A stretch of DNA of 64,000 nucleotides from Phylloscopus collybita (Eukaryota; Chordata; Aves; Passeriformes; Phylloscopidae). The notes beneath the pieces were generated by a model. It searched no databases and had not been told where the DNA came from. It saw only the letters and a list, made by a program, of their open reading frames with translations. Below are positions 11,993 to 26,500 of this stretch, piece after piece. Each line of letters opens with the position of its first letter. Position 1 is the stretch's first letter. A program made the position numbers and the translations under genes. Where the stretch lies: assembly GCA_027886175.1 (NCBI GenBank), contig JAJNNQ010000018.1, positions 19,883,001 through 19,947,000 on the forward strand. The letters run 5' to 3'.

Positions 11993-14071
11993 TCACTTGC
12001 CTTTCAACAGTTTACACTGAACTAAAAAAACTGAGGATCTGAATTTGGTTGAGTACCAAATAAGGGATTGTGTGACTTTTCCTTTCTCTACAGCATGCAA
12101 AACAGAATGCCCACCTTTTAAGATTAATTTCCTTCATTTTACCATCATGATAAACAGACTTCAGAATCCAGTGAGCAGAGTAGATGGGGATGTCCTCAAT
12201 TTCTTTCTATATGTGGGATAATCTTGTCATATGTTGTTTCTTTCTCAGCTGTCACGCTTCCGGATTTCATGAAACCACCTGAGCTACTTAGGGAACTTTA
12301 ATTTCCAAGACCTGGGCAGCCTGCCTACCTTTTCACACACTTAATAAAATCAGACAGAAAGAATTACAGACTTAAAAGGGGGAGAAAAAAAAAAAGCTTA
12401 TGGAAAAAGTAACATAAGGTTGTTATTCTAAAGAGGGTTCACATTTGTTTTCAATATGAAACTTGAATTTAGCATGGAAAATTGAAATAGGGTTTTTTTT
12501 GTGGGCTGCACTAACACAAAAATAAAAAATAGAAAGTGTTATTCAAGATTAGGGAATACCTGGCGTACAACAATTTAAAGATTAATAATTTCTGAGCAAT
12601 TAGTTCTCTTGGTTGAATTTTCTTGGGATAAAATAATTGTATTTATATTGTTTACCTGTTTACCTTTTTTTTTTTTTTTTAAATTATAGGTGGAGGTTTT
12701 TTCAGTCCCCGTATAACAGGTAATGCCACTTCTATTTTATAAACTGCTTGGTTTTAAATGTTATCCAAAGTGCTGAAGTAATCAGTAATGACAGGAGATA
12801 AATGGAATATATGACTTCTTTAGCTGAGGAAAAAAAAGGATTCTGTGAAATGAGTCTTACAAAGAATTTGGAATGATATTTGTTTATTTCCACTTAGATT
12901 TGCATGAGTAAGGTACAAGAGCACACAGATTTAACTATATGCCAGATGCAAAGTAGAAACCAGCCCCATTCCTCTCAGAAATTATGATATGACAACTTTC
13001 ATTAGTTCAGTACTTAACATGCAATGACTTTTGCTTTCTCCTGTACTTCTTGCCCTCTCTGATGTACTGCACACTAAAATGGTTAATCCTTTCCTCATTA
13101 GCTTGATGCTGCATCCCTGCAATTTGTAAACAACTTTCCTCTGCCCTCAAACTTTGGCATTTGGTTCTCAAGACTTCCATGGAAATACTTCAATCATTTT
13201 CAGTACCTGTAATCAATAACATAAGCAGTGTCTAAGTCTCAAATGACATAACTGAGAAATTAGACATAAAGATTAGAATTCTTTTAGCAATCATTATAGC
13301 TATATAGCAACCCAGATGCCTTATGTCCAAGGAAGCCAACTCCAAATATCATGGAACAAGTAGAAACAGTAACTGTTTAACTGCATGCCAAAAAATAAAA
13401 ATTAGCTTTTAACATCTTGTTTTCTTTTATTCTCAAAAATACGGCTTCTACTTAAATTCAGCTTCACACTATTTTCTAGTGATGTAAATTTGGGCTTTTT
13501 TGGATGTTCTTGAAGAAGATACATTCAGTTCTACTGAAAAGACAAGTCTTCAGTACAGAAGGAATTGCTTCTGTTGCTACTTGAAACTCCTACAGTCTTC
13601 AGTTCTTGCTCAAAAGACTTTCGTATCTGGATTTATGGTAGAGAATAACAAGTCTTTATGATACACACACATACAGATATATATACAAACTTGTCATGAA
13701 ATATCAAAGATGAAGCATCAAAACACTGTCACTGAACTGATTCACTGAAGATGGTCATTTCAGGACTCCCACCTATTTGCAAAACTATTTGGAAAGGTTG
13801 GTCCTCTACATTCTTGGTAATTTGGCTACTTGTGGAAGTTAAAACCAATAGAACAAAGGCTTACATGGAGGGAATATGAACAGTATTTCTGATTAAATAT
13901 GCTTTCACCAAGATACTGATCATTAAAGCTTGTCCACTTTTTTCAACCTTTATTATTTTATCCACCAAAAAACCCACAACCAAACAAAACTTTTTTCTGC
14001 AAAAGTTTACTTTCTTCTCCTTTAGCCATTACACTGAAATGACACCATGAAGCTAGAAGTAAAAACACATA
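11993..14071. other. Unique AT-rich DNA between purine tract and LTR
   Basis: No gene or repeat family recognised apart from a poly(T) run at about 12665-12680 and a small A/C-rich patch near 13965-13990. All frames are short. Confidence 0.5.
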
Positions 14072-14076
14072 GTAGG

Positions 14077-14592
14077 TGTGGTAGTGGGTTTTGTTAAGCT
14101 GTTTTGGAGTTATGTATCCTAATGGTTCATCCTTGTTTCCCCCCTACACCGATAAATCAGGTACCATCCAAAGCCATCTCTTCCCCTGTCCCCTTGTCCA
14201 TCTCTTCTGACCCTGCCCTTGCTCTGGAGGCTTCGGTCAGCTGTCCATCATCCCCCTGATCCTGCTGTATGTTATAGAAATATACCTGTCAGTCTATCCC
14301 GGGGCCAATCACCTTCCTGCTCCACGCCATCTACACCGCGGTTTAAAAGTGGGTGTGAGGGCTTTGTTCAAACTCTTTTTCATCCCCCCCTCTTGGGGAA
14401 TAAAGATCTCTAAGAAATCATATGGAAAAGAGCCTTCTCTAATCCTTTCTCTGAAACCTAGACACTGTAACACCTGTTGCCTTTGAAGAACAGCCTTGTT
14501 CTGCACCGTTACCCGAGACTGCAGGCGGTTTTGGGAATGGCCCCTGGCACAGCCGGGAATCAGAGCTGGCTGGGAATCTACCAGCCGTGTCA
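14077..14592 (+). mobile_element. Solo LTR of an endogenous retrovirus, 5-bp target duplication (ERVL-like)
   Basis: The element begins TGTGGTAGTGGG and ends in TGTCA, so it has TG...CA termini. It is flanked by the direct repeat GTAGG at 14072-14076 and 14593-14597. Internally a TATA-like TTTAAAAG lies near 14342 and a polyadenylation signal AATAAA at 14399-14404, giving a U3-R-U5 order on the plus strand. The sequence is GC-richer than its surroundings. No gag, pol or primer-binding sequence follows, so this is a solo LTR left by recombination. The 5-bp duplication fits class III/ERVL elements; the family assignment is inference. The frames at 14219-14413 and 14309-14506 lie inside it and are not genes. 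Confidence 0.8.
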
Positions 14593-14597
14593 GTAGG

Positions 14598-17500
14598 TCC
14601 CCATTAATAGGGGAAATTTGAACTACTAAATACCATCAATAATAATGAAGGAAAGTCCTGATCATTTTATATTTGAGCCTGTCAGAGCAAGATTTTTCCC
14701 TATTACAAAACAGAACTGGAAATATGCTTCCAAAAGCATTAGCAAATCATGACAGATTAGTAAGCCACTTTTACTAAATATTTTAAATTTATCTTCTTTT
14801 TCTGTTTCTGAATTAGCTAATAGCACACACTACAAGCATATTTCCTACTTCAACATATAAGTATTATATTATGATCATAACAGTTTGCAAGCAATTTATG
14901 TAACTGCTTTTGAATACATGCTTTGTTTGTTTAAATATTTTCATTTTTATATCTACTGTCTGGATTTCTCTGTCCATTTCTCATCTGAATAAGTATATAT
15001 ATATTTGCTATCTTTAGTCCTCTATGTATAGTTTTGGCCAGGATGATATTCACCATTTCTTCCACTCTTTAATCAGGCACAGATGGGTTTTATATATCAC
15101 ATAATATGCTGGAGAACTAACCCAAACTTGCAGATTTAATAACCTTTACACCTCTCTCTATATATTTATATAAAAGAATCAGATAAAGTATATTCTTGTT
15201 GAAAGATAGTTGAAAAAACACTTGCTTAGAGACAGTTTTAAATTACTAGCAGAAATATTTCTCTAATCACATCCATGCGATCAGAGTGGCACCACTTCAG
15301 GGATCTTTGCAGCACGCTCTGTTATGTTGTATAGGAATAATTATCCACGTAGGCATTGACCCATGATAGAACCATGGAGAACTTTGGATCCTGTAATGAA
15401 CAGCAATATTGAGTTTATAGCTACCTACCTGCTCTATCTTAGCAGCTTATGTAAAACTTGTTTGACTTTTCATTGGAGTGCCTTACTTGTTAGTCAAGTT
15501 GTCAGAATTAATCTTTAAATCAGTGGTGATCAAGGAAAAATAAAACTTAATCCTGTGGCATTAAAGTAAATGGTAACTTTTTCTATATATGTAGTAGATA
15601 GAGGACCATGATAATCATATTTTGCTTTGAACATAATTTTTTCACATTTAGAAGAGCTTAAAAGTGTGAGATGTATTCTTTTATTTAAGTAGGCAATTCT
15701 TGAAACAAAACAAAAATACTATTTATGTCATCTCTTTCAGACTGAATTCTGAACACCTGAACTTCAATCAGGTATATCCATACAGTTTTCTCTTTCAAGA
15801 GGAGAGTTGGCCAGAAACTCTGGGACGATTGCAGGTCCTTGAGAGTAAGCCAGTGAGTTATGGTGACAAGAACCATTCTTAAGAGCTTTAATAGCGGATC
15901 ATCCAAGGAGAAAAAAGATTAGGGCAGTAGTGTATAGTGGGTACTTCACATCTGGCCTAGTAAAGGTAGGTTATCATTGTTTAGAAGGTTGGTCAAACCC
16001 TTTCCAAACAATTGAAGTACTATTAGTGGGATATGATGTTATGAGTCAGAAATCATCTGCTGTTCAAAGAGGTGAAACCTTTACCTCTTTTTGTCTTTTT
16101 TTAGTCTTTTCTTTTAAAGCAATTTTAAAGGTAGAAGACATGCTTATTGCACCAACATTGCAATGAGAGAAGCCAGCTGAAAAATGTTGCAAAAAAAGAT
16201 TGCAAAGCTGCAGTTTGAAACAGAATCTCAAACATTTCAACAATTAAATAAATAAATAAAACAGACAGCTCTATGGCAGCAGCTTAAAACCTTGGCAGAA
16301 GAATATGAAATGGTCAGCTGAGGAGATGTGTGGGTATTAGTTACATAAATCTTTGTATTGTATCCCTCCCTACATCCTGCTAATCCAAGTCCTACTCCTT
16401 TATTTCACTTCTGCACTGCTATTTAGCATGGATTTTGATGCCTGTGCACAAGACCCAAAGGATCATTTCACCAAAAGTGGGATTAAGCAAACAAGAGGAA
16501 AGATTTCACTGTACTGTTTAGTATGATTATTGCAAGCTGTTTTCTAAACACATTGAAGAAGGATGCAGCAGTAGCATGTCCTGTAGTGCTGTCTTCCAGA
16601 TGTTTTGATGGCAAATCGACTATGCAAATTAGTCTTTCCCAAAAATTATAGCTTTTTCTGAACATCAGTCCCACCTAATAGAGCTGACATTAATATTGTA
16701 CATTTAGATTGCAACACTGACAGCTCAATAAATTTACCGCCAAACTATGTACAAAACAGAACTCACCCAGGACTGCAGTGCAGATATAAAGCCTACAATC
16801 ATAGTATCAGAACTACAACTGCAACTGACTGGTCTCTCAAAGTTTGATTGGTAGTTGTCTGTGGTGACAGCCTGTCACATTTGGTCTAGGATGTCACTAC
16901 ACACAGATTAGTCACAACAGAGTTAAATATAATTGGTTGGTTACATATATAAATTATAAAATAAAATGTCAAAATAAATCAAAGCCCACTGAAATTATCT
17001 GCTTCACAGTGGGTTTTTTTCAGTAGATGCAACACAGATCTCCACAAACAATTAAAGGAAACTCCAGGAAGCCTGTGCACTGATCCCTTAAGCAAAGCAG
17101 TTTCAGGAAACAGAATCTAGCACAAAAATTTTCCTGAGTCTCTGTCCCTTCAAATGATGCCACCACTGAATGCATGCCAAGTTGTTAGTGAAACTGGTGT
17201 GTAGGAGACTCAGTGTACACTGAAAACCTGTGAATTATGTCAGGCAATCTGGTTCTGGTTGGGCTTTTGTCCAGAAAGGATATCTGGTTTGATTCCCTGT
17301 ATCAGAACACAATAGACTGGAAAATAGTTTATGGAAAGTCGGTGTAATTGGGTGTTTCAACTTAAAATCCACAGCTGTGCAGCTCTTATGCATGAACAGA
17401 AAATCCTATGAGTGTGTAAATCCTTGGACCAGAGTTGTCAGGAGTATATTTTCTTATCATTTCTTCAGGGGATGGCAATCTGGAATGTCTCTGGAAGACA

Positions 17501-20500
17501 GAGGTGGTCTAGGTGGTGCTTTCCAAATATATCTTCCATTTTCAGTTGAAAACTTAAAATCAAAACACTTTGGAAAACCCTGTTCTCTTATCCAAATCAA
17601 GAAATTTGATCTCTTTTTAGTTGAAAACTTGGGAGTTTAGAATATTTTGTTCCAAAGATTCCCTTTGAACTGGGTAAAATACATTCTGTAGGAAATGCTA
17701 ACATTTCTCAGAAGAGTTAAGAAAATTGATTATGTTTCATACACTGAGATAGCTCTGGCAGATACTTTCAAACACACCAGAAGGACTTTAGCCTCTAATG
17801 AAATTGTATCTATTCTTGTGGACTGTGCAAAGTGAACTGGATTGCTCAGAAGGCTGTTAAGATGCAGAGTAATCTTCAAGCAGATTCTTAAATATGTTGT
17901 AAAATAAAATTGCTACATATTAAAGCTATCTATATATGTTAGGAATTTAAAGAGTATACGCTGTTGGGAAGAAAAAAAAAAGTGACTGTTGGGGTTTTTT
18001 TTCCATATTTTTTACTTTTGGGACAAAGATACTTCCAGCCTATGGCCAACCATCATCTTCACCTCTGACCTTCAGGATGCAATTCCTCAGACAGCAGCTC
18101 TAAACCCATAGCTCTGACAGCTGAGGCACTGTGCTGTAAGCAACTGCATTTAGAGCTGTTCTCAGTCTCCCTAAATGCTGCTGGGCTATAGACCAGTGAA
18201 GCATTTTTTCCATACATTTCCCTCTTTCTGCTAGTCCTATTTAGTCTGCTGGGTTCTAGCTGTGTCTGCATTTATTTAAATGTCACTCCTAAGATACCAG
18301 TACACACAGCATGATTTTCCCTGGAAAAGGCTTAAAGTGCTGCAGAAATTCCATCTTTAAGCAAGCCTGAATCTGGTGTCCCTGTGACTGGCAGCACTCT
18401 ACAGGGGTCAAAAGTATGCTGATCTGTCCTAAAAATCAAAGCCTTAAAGTATATTTGTAAGAAATTTTTTTTTGGCAGATAAATCTGTGGAAATGCAATC
18501 CTACTATTCCAGAAATCCATGGTGTGGGGATTCTGTCCGAGCCAACATTTCATGGGTGTGCATTAGAGGTTTGTGCTCTGTATCCGATATAGTAGCTATG
18601 AAATGCAGCTCCTGCTTTGAACTTAGACAAAAGCAGCCTGGAGAACACTGATAATGTGTAGCACATGTTAACTCCTATATCCAATATATTTTTTCTGGAC
18701 TGGAGTGGGTATTTTTCCCCTCTTTGCATCTTTTTTCTGAACTCCCTTGTTGCAGCATTAATAGAAAATCAGTTAATGAGTAGGTGTCTTAAAAAAAGAA
18801 AAATCTCTGTGTGGGGCAATATTTAAGTTAAATAAAAGCTATACTTCTGCAGATACACTCCATTCTGAAACAAACATGTTAAATAATGAACCTCAAAGTG
18901 ACGACTAGTCTAGAAAACATATTTTCTATATTACTCCCTTGTGAAGTCTTTTTTTTAATGAATAAATAACCAAAATAAATATATTTTGTGTGTCTGTATG
19001 TGTATAAACACATATATTTTTATATATCTGTCTATCAAAGTTCTCACATGTGTTCCTTGCTGTGTAATAGACACTATAAAATCCCACATCTCCTTGGAGG
19101 GAGAGTTAAATACATAGTGAGTATGTAGAGACTGGCAGTGTTTTATGGAACCTGGCAAATGTAGGTGTAATAACAATAGATGTGCCAACATCCAAAGTTT
19201 TGGGGCCAGACATTAAATCTTTTATAAGCTGGAGATAGTTATTACTCTTTAAAAAGACCCCTCAGTGACTATTAACAGATGCATTTATATGTTTATTTAT
19301 TTTGTGTTACAGATATGAATGACATCATTTATAAATTAATCAATAGTAAAAAGAAGATATATTAAATATTGAAAAACAGACAGAAAAGACAGAGAAAATA
19401 TCTCTTACATGAAATGATCTTCAGCTTACAGCTGTTTGTATTCACATCATAGCTGCACTGCCTCTTCCACAATAGTCTGCAGAGCCAGTGACATCATTGT
19501 CTTATTACAGGCACTGATTCTGGGCTGAAGTTTGTCATCCTGTCAACAGCAAGTGTGACCATTTGTGTGGCAAGGACATGTTAGGACACCTGGGACACAT
19601 TTGTATATACAGCCTTTTCCTGCCGTCTGCCTGCCGGCTGCCTATACTTAATCCCACCCACATTCCACTCTAAAGACCACAGTGGGAGAAGGACAAGAGA
19701 AAGAAGAGGAAGGACATGGGGGTGGGGATAAGAGGGAAAAGTGTTGATAAGAGATTACAATGACTGGAATGTATAAATTGGATGTGGGGGACAGGAGAAA
19801 CTGTTTAAGAGGAGTTAAGACATGATGTATGAGACAATCCTGGTTTCATTTATGATTGTCTATGTTATTTTATATTTCAATAATTTAAAAAATATAAAAC
19901 ATTCTCTTTATCTCTATGTTGCTGTCTCCTTGTATATACATACATGTATGTGTCTACATTTACATGGAGCAGAAAAGAGTTTAAATTGTTTCCAGAGTAG
20001 GCCATGTATAAATGTACTTATAATTCTATGAATTGTGTTCAAATGCTTGGGGAAAGTAAGGATAGCAACCATCATTCCTTGTTTTCAATAATTTTTACAT
20101 ATGCACTATATATTTCCCTCCTTGTTCATATGGAAAAACTGTAACATAATATCTAACTTTCACTTTTCAAGAACTGTCAGAAGCTTAGACCAATGTCTTT
20201 TTAAAAAAATCTCCAGCAGTACTGTCCCTTCAAGACCACATAGTGCAATATCAGCTTCAGGATTCATGATACAAATTCAACATCACTAGTTCTTTCAGAT
20301 TCATAGTCTTCCTTGCTCAATTTAAACTGACCCTGTAACCTGTGAATTCTTGTACAACTAATGCAGGAAAACAATATGCAATGTGTTAGAGTGGGATATC
20401 ACAAATCAGTCTATGTCTATCCACCCTGCTAGTAAAGAGGGCAGAAAAGGGAAAAAAAGACTTTGCATAAGAGTGTGACAAGATTTGGAATAAATAATCT

Positions 20501-23100
20501 ATTGATGTTTAGAAATGGAGAACATTAGACCAAATATGCAGTAATTCTTTTTATTTATGAATAAGCCACTCATGTAAAATCTACACCCTGTGGAGTAACT
20601 GTAGGTGCCTAATTGACTGCCTGTAAGCAAACCATTACAACTCTATTACTCCATCAGCTGCAGGGAGGACACAGTGGGAAAAAAACAACTTCTAAGTAAA
20701 GTTTTCACACCCCTGCCTTGTGGTGAACTCCTCAGCTGGTTTTCACATTCTAAATCCAGAGCATGTTTCTTCTCACAAACTCCCTATCTATGCAGTGCTG
20801 GTATACACAGCATGCTCTGCTATGGCAATTGTGCCAGATAATTAGAAAAAAATTTAGCCCCACTGTAAGCATGAGCACAGTTTCCGACAAAAATGTTGCA
20901 GTATGAAAGAAGTTCTGTGACACTTATATGTGTGAATGTGTCATCATACAACATCAACAAGATCTCCAGCTCCTCTTGTTTATCTTCTTCTCTCTCTAGA
21001 CATAACCTAAGAGTGATGACTGCAACAGAAAGTGGAAAAATTTGGAAATAAATAGGGTGGGAGTGATTAAATATAATATTTAAAGATGTATTTTTCTTGG
21101 TGATGAATATTTTGTGGGCAAAAAATCATATATATACTAATCTTTAAGAAATATGGGAACAAGACCAAAGCAAAAATCATCTTAGAAGAGTCACTCTATT
21201 AATTGACATCAAAATTTAGACTGCTTCCTTCAGTTTTCCTCAGCTTAGCTACAGTTTCCGAGCTTTAAGCTACAGAAATGGATATATGTATTACAAGAGA
21301 AAACAAAATGTGGTTCACTCCCATCTTCTAATCTTATGGATATCTAAAAATATCTCTAAACAAAACTCAATATAAAGATTGCTGATAGTCTGTGCAGGAA
21401 GTGCAGTGCCCTGTATGGAATGTCCCCCTGTGACCCAAGCAGTATTCCAGAGACCCAGAAGATCACAGTGGAGATGCTCAGGAAATGCAGTGACAGCTGG
21501 CTTTTCTGAAAACTTTTTGAAACTTCTTTCTTCTGTTTGGATAAGATATACCACGAAAAAGGCCAGTTGGAACTCAAAAATGCAAAAATAAAAGTGAGTA
21601 TGAATATGCATTTATTCACATGCATATAAATTTCTCTCTATATATAATTTTTTTAACAGTTAAAAACTGTCTCAAAAACTCCAAGAAAATTTGGGATTGG
21701 CTTCACTTCAAGATTGAGGTAGTTTAAGCAAGTTCTTGTTTCATCAAAAGGAGTCCATCTACACCATCATCTGTCGATTAATAGATATTGTCCACAAGCT
21801 ATAAATTTTACCAGAAATCAGTAGAGGCAAGAAAAAGAATCTCACCAGAAATGGGGGCAGGGTTGATTCTTGTGCTTATGATGTGTCTAAAACAAGGAAC
21901 AAGGAGGGTAGGTCTGATAGTCATCAGCCTTTTATTTTCTTCATGTGTCTGAATAGTTAGTATTCAACACCACTGTGATGGAGACATAAAATCACAATTA
22001 TTGCTTGTGAGAACTCATTTAACAGGATAACTCAATTGCTTGTAATCACATATTCCTGCCCTTATTTGTCTCAAAATTTGCTGTATTCTGTCTGCTGGAC
22101 ACCATGCCTATGAACTGAGGGACCTCAGAGGAGAGCTGCATACTTGAGAGCTCTGCATGACAAACCACTCAAGTCACTCTAATTGTACTTAATGAAATTG
22201 CAAGTCTTCAGCTTAGTCTTAAAAAGTATGTGAAGAAAAAATATAATAAGAAAAGGAAAAAAATGGCTAAGATTGTATGTGTTGAATGAAGAGGTTCAGT
22301 TTTTTGAGAAACAATTAGACTGAGGCAGTGGAGAGAATAAGTTGTTTCCTTTGCTGGGAAGAAGGTACATCTGCATTGTTTTTACTACCTCTGTATCCAT
22401 CTAGTTAGCCTTTAAGGATTTACCCTTTGTACTTACAGCCTTTTAAATGTTAGAAAGATATTCATAAGAGCCTCCGTAAGACCATTCTTAAGCCACGGGG
22501 AAAGACAGAAATGTTTCTATACTTTTTCCATACATCTTTTCTCTCTTATGGGCTTCCCTCTTGTTAGTATATTTTTGTGAGATTTCTCAGAAAAATAGAA
22601 TTATACCATTTACCCATTTAGACAGTGACGAACATTAAGAGAATGATGTACAACATCTGAAAGAAAAACAAAAAAAAAACCAAAACAGCCACAAACAAAA
22701 CAAAGAAGCAAACAAGAAAATCACAAGTTGTACAGAAACACCTCAAAATTGAATAGGCAGAACTTTTGGAGTTCTGGGACTAAAATATTATGGTTTTGGG
22801 GTTTTTTTATGTAAGTTTTCTGTAGATCTTGCTATTTGGAGTAAAATCTAAGCTGATTTAAAGATTTTATCATGTTCCAGAAGACAAAGTAAAAATAATT
22901 TTCTCAAGTCAGACTTTTTATTGCTTCTCTGGTATATCACATTGTTACACAATTCTAGTTAGTTAGATGCTTAAAAAGTAAAATGACCAAAATTCTTATG
23001 CAGAGACAATGTCCAAACAATCCAAGCTAAAATCCAAAACAGCATTTAAGCACCTACCATACACTCCAACTGTAATTTAAACATACCCAGAAGGGTGATC
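14598..23100. other. Long gene-free stretch, mostly unique AT-rich DNA
   Basis: No exon, RNA gene or well-supported transposon was recognised. Minor features are an ATATAT patch near 14994-15004, a GT/TA patch near 18980-19030, a GC-richer GA-rich patch at about 19600-19800 that might be an old unrecognised repeat, and a CAAA-rich tract at 22668-22720. The short frames are not convincing. Confidence 0.45.
22663..22720. repeat. A-rich (CAAAA)n-like simple repeat
   Basis: An A/C-dominated tract of CAAAA-type units, similar to tracts at 1.2, 30.2, 33.8, 38.2, 49.4 and 61.3 kb. Confidence 0.8.
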
Positions 23101-23520
23101 TGAAAAACCACTATGTACTCACTTATCTGTCTAAGGCATCTAAGTTTCCTAGCCTGGTGCGTCTCTGCACACATCAAAATATGTCACCTTCTCGGCAGAA
23201 GAAAGTGCACATCCTCCACACCTAGTCCATCTGGGATGCAAAGCAGCGCGTCGTGCTCAGTTTGCCAAGTGGCCCGGCTCAGTAGGTGCACCTCGAGCTC
23301 ACTTCACGCACAATGACAGCAGCAGGGGCAGCACATTGCAGAGCTCCCACAGTCACTTCCATGCAAAAATAGGTCAGGAGAAGGCGGAAAGTACTTGCAT
23401 AGCAAGACTGTTATGCAAAACCTCTTTAGTAATATCACCTCCTCCTCCTCCTCCCTCTTCTCGCTGGCTATCTTCTGAAAGAGGAGAGAGCTGTCTGCTG
23501 ACACCTCATATGACTTACAT
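23101..23520. other. GC-richer patch with several CpG sites
   Basis: About 23190-23320 carries CpGs (GCGCGTCG, CCCGG, CTCGAG, CACGC) that are rare elsewhere in the window. A short CTC triplet repeat follows near 23438-23455. Open frames of 62-67 codons exist on both strands but none shows a recognised domain. It could be a regulatory element, an old GC-rich repeat or an unrecognised exon. Confidence 0.35.
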
Positions 23521-26500
23521 ATAGAACCACAGGCAAAGCATTTGCAAATCCTAGTTCTACAGAACCCAATTTGGTCTATGGATAAGTGCCTACATGCAGA
23601 AGAAGCAAATTTTTAGATGCTTCCCTCCCTGACATTTTCAAATGTGTAAATTAGACATCCACCATCAAATGTATTGGCTGATATGAATTATGTTTGAGGC
23701 TTGTACAGGAAAGTTTAGATGTCCCATGTTGCACTATGAATTTTACTCCTCAGGCTCGCATCTAATTTTGAGGCATTGAGTCAGTGAGCAGTCATCCAGT
23801 ACTTTTCTTAAGATTTGAACACTTGACCACATTTTCGAAAGTTCAAGACAGAGTGCATTGAACCTTGCCCTGTGGATCAGGGAGTGCATGGTGCCTTTCT
23901 CTTCTGAATACCTAAAAAAGGGAAGTTAGATCCTAGTGCCATCAAATGGTCAAAAAATAATTTGAAAAATGTAGAAACTGCTTTTCCACAGTTTTTCAAA
24001 GAATCTTGGTGAGAAATTAAAGGATATCAGTATCTCTATTTAGCAGATGAAATGTAGAAATAAAGGATCAGTCCTCTTCTAAACTCTCTGAGAGCTCTCT
24101 TCCTCTAAAAGCTTCATCAGAAGCAGAAAAGTCATAGCATAAATAGTCTATTTTGCTCATTTCATTCACAAAGATGACAATGAGCTTGACATCTCTGAGA
24201 GAGATTTCTCTTTTGCAAAGTTACTAGCAAATGAAAAAAAGGATGAAGTGATAAGACAAATCAACAATCATTTTATTTGTACAGATAGTTCAGGAAGTAA
24301 CATTTACACATAGCAAGAAAAAAATGAAATCTGTAATTAATATAATTTTCCTGATATCCAAGTCAAAGCCTGCTTTCTCTCACTTCCTTATAACCCTACA
24401 GACTTCCACTTATCTTGCAATTTTTATTGTAGTCTAACTTGGACTGTCATAGTCATGCAGATGTCCAAATCTGTGCTCTTTGGAATACTGTTTTTGATAT
24501 GCAGATAGTTGCAGTATTGTGACATTTTTGAAATAGACTGGATTAATTTAATTTCATCAATGAAATTTAGATTCTACCAACATGATCTCTCAGATTTTCC
24601 CTGTGAATTATCTATCGATAAGTACCAAGTCCAGAATTACTGGGCTATGAAGACATGGGTTCTAGTCTATGCCACTAATTCTATGCAGCTCCCTTTTAAA
24701 ATATTATGTTCTATTTTCCCATTTTAAGTCCTCTTCATAAATAAGATATTCACATTTTAAGAATCAAAACTCTTGATAAAGATTGGTTCACAGCACCTAT
24801 ATGTCAGTTTTGTTGCCCTCTGTTAAGATGCTGGAACAATGAGGTGAGACAACTACCCATATGGTCACTGAGTGAGTTAGAAGTTAAATCCAACCTAAAT
24901 TTCCTTTTATGACCCCCAGATTAAACATTTCTGCTCCTAATGCTGTCCTGCATTTCCAAGACCTATTCTTGTAATGTTCAAGGGGACAGACTTAACAACT
25001 TTATTTTTAATGAAAAGCCAATCTGATCAGTAGGTATTAACTTGTAAAAAAATATTTCTCAAGGTCCATGTTAAAGGCTCCTTGACACTGACAAAGATTA
25101 AAAAAAAAAAAAAAAGCTTACTGATTTGTGAGTTTGGTTTGTTGGATTCTTTTCACTGTTAGATTTGTTTCTGCCCCTAAAGACATTGAGCAAGGCTCCC
25201 TGGAGCCTTTTTTACAGTATTTTGTGTGGATAAATGAGTATCATGTAAGTGCTGATAAACGAGGCCAGGTATATTTTAATAACCTTCAACGTGGAAGGTA
25301 TTTGTGTACCACTCTTACACACAGTCAGTCACTGTGTATCTTGGCAAAGCAAGATCCATTTCTGAGGAAAGAGAACTATTTCCATCCTTAATAAGTCATT
25401 CCAAGTTTCCTGTGATGTTATAAATAATCGGGCAAGCAGCCGGTTTTATTCTCCCTAATTTGATATGGCAGACTTGGAGAGCAGAAAAGTTCAGCCTCAA
25501 CATAAGCTCTAGAGTTGGACTTTGACCAAAATTTCCCCCTTCTCTCCCATAATGAGATAAAGTTTATCATAAAACATGCTTACCAAGGCAGCTAAGACAG
25601 GGCTCAGGCTTCACATCTATTTCCTAGGAGCCCCTAGTCAGTCCTGCGTGCTGCATGCATGAGGTCACAGCATGCTGGGCTTGCTTGGGGGAGCTGGCAG
25701 CTGGGCTGACAGTCTTAGCTAATACACTTGTCATTTGGGAAAATAAAAAAGTGCTTGCAAAACACAGCTTAAATTAGATTGTGAGTAATTGGAAAAGGAA
25801 ATATAAAGTCACACTGTTTTATATGCATGTCGGGAAGGCAGTGAGGTGATGCATTGAGTACCTGGGTTACTGGCAAAGGTCAAGAACCCTCGTGACAGAC
25901 GTCCTTTAAAAATTTTGAGGGGATACCACAATTGTCACAGAACTTTCAAGAGCTGCACAATACAGAGACATGAGAATACAGCAAAGCTTATATGTAGAAG
26001 AAGGTCAGATGAAAGGACATATTCCTTCATAATTATGAGTGACAAGAAGAATTTATGATTATATTAGAACCTGAGAAAACCTTTTTTAAGTCTGCCTCCA
26101 CAATTAATGCTTGACAACATTTTGGGAAAGTTATTCAAGCTGTTTCTAATTGTCATTCAATTGAAAAAGAAGTTAAGTAAATAACTCTATCTACATCTCA
26201 GAAATTCAGGAAGATTAATTAGATAATGTTATTGAAATCTTTTATAGGCACCCTGTAATAATAACGCACGCCAAAGCACTTCATTGATGTTCATTACTTT
26301 CAAATATGAGGGAGAGAGAATTTTTGGGGTTTTTTTTTTTAAAGCTTCAGGTCATATTTACAGATCAACTTCATTTCCAAAATGCAATCCAGATGTATTG
26401 TTATGGATTTTAAAATAAAATTGTAGCTTTAAGGTAAAACATGCTAATAGGAAAATTAACTTGTTCTGATGAATCATAGCATAAAGTAATTTCCCTTTTA

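Noticed and set aside
11465..12025. 186-codon plus-strand frame rich in Lys-Gly and Arg-Glu, plus companion frames on both strands
   Set aside because: It simply translates the GGGGAA-type repeat; a purine repeat with a unit divisible by three stays open without selection.
19600..19830. Possible additional LTR or retroviral fragment (GA-rich, with TATAAAT-like motif)
   Set aside because: I could not find TG...CA termini with flanking duplications or similarity to the other LTRs, so it is left unassigned.
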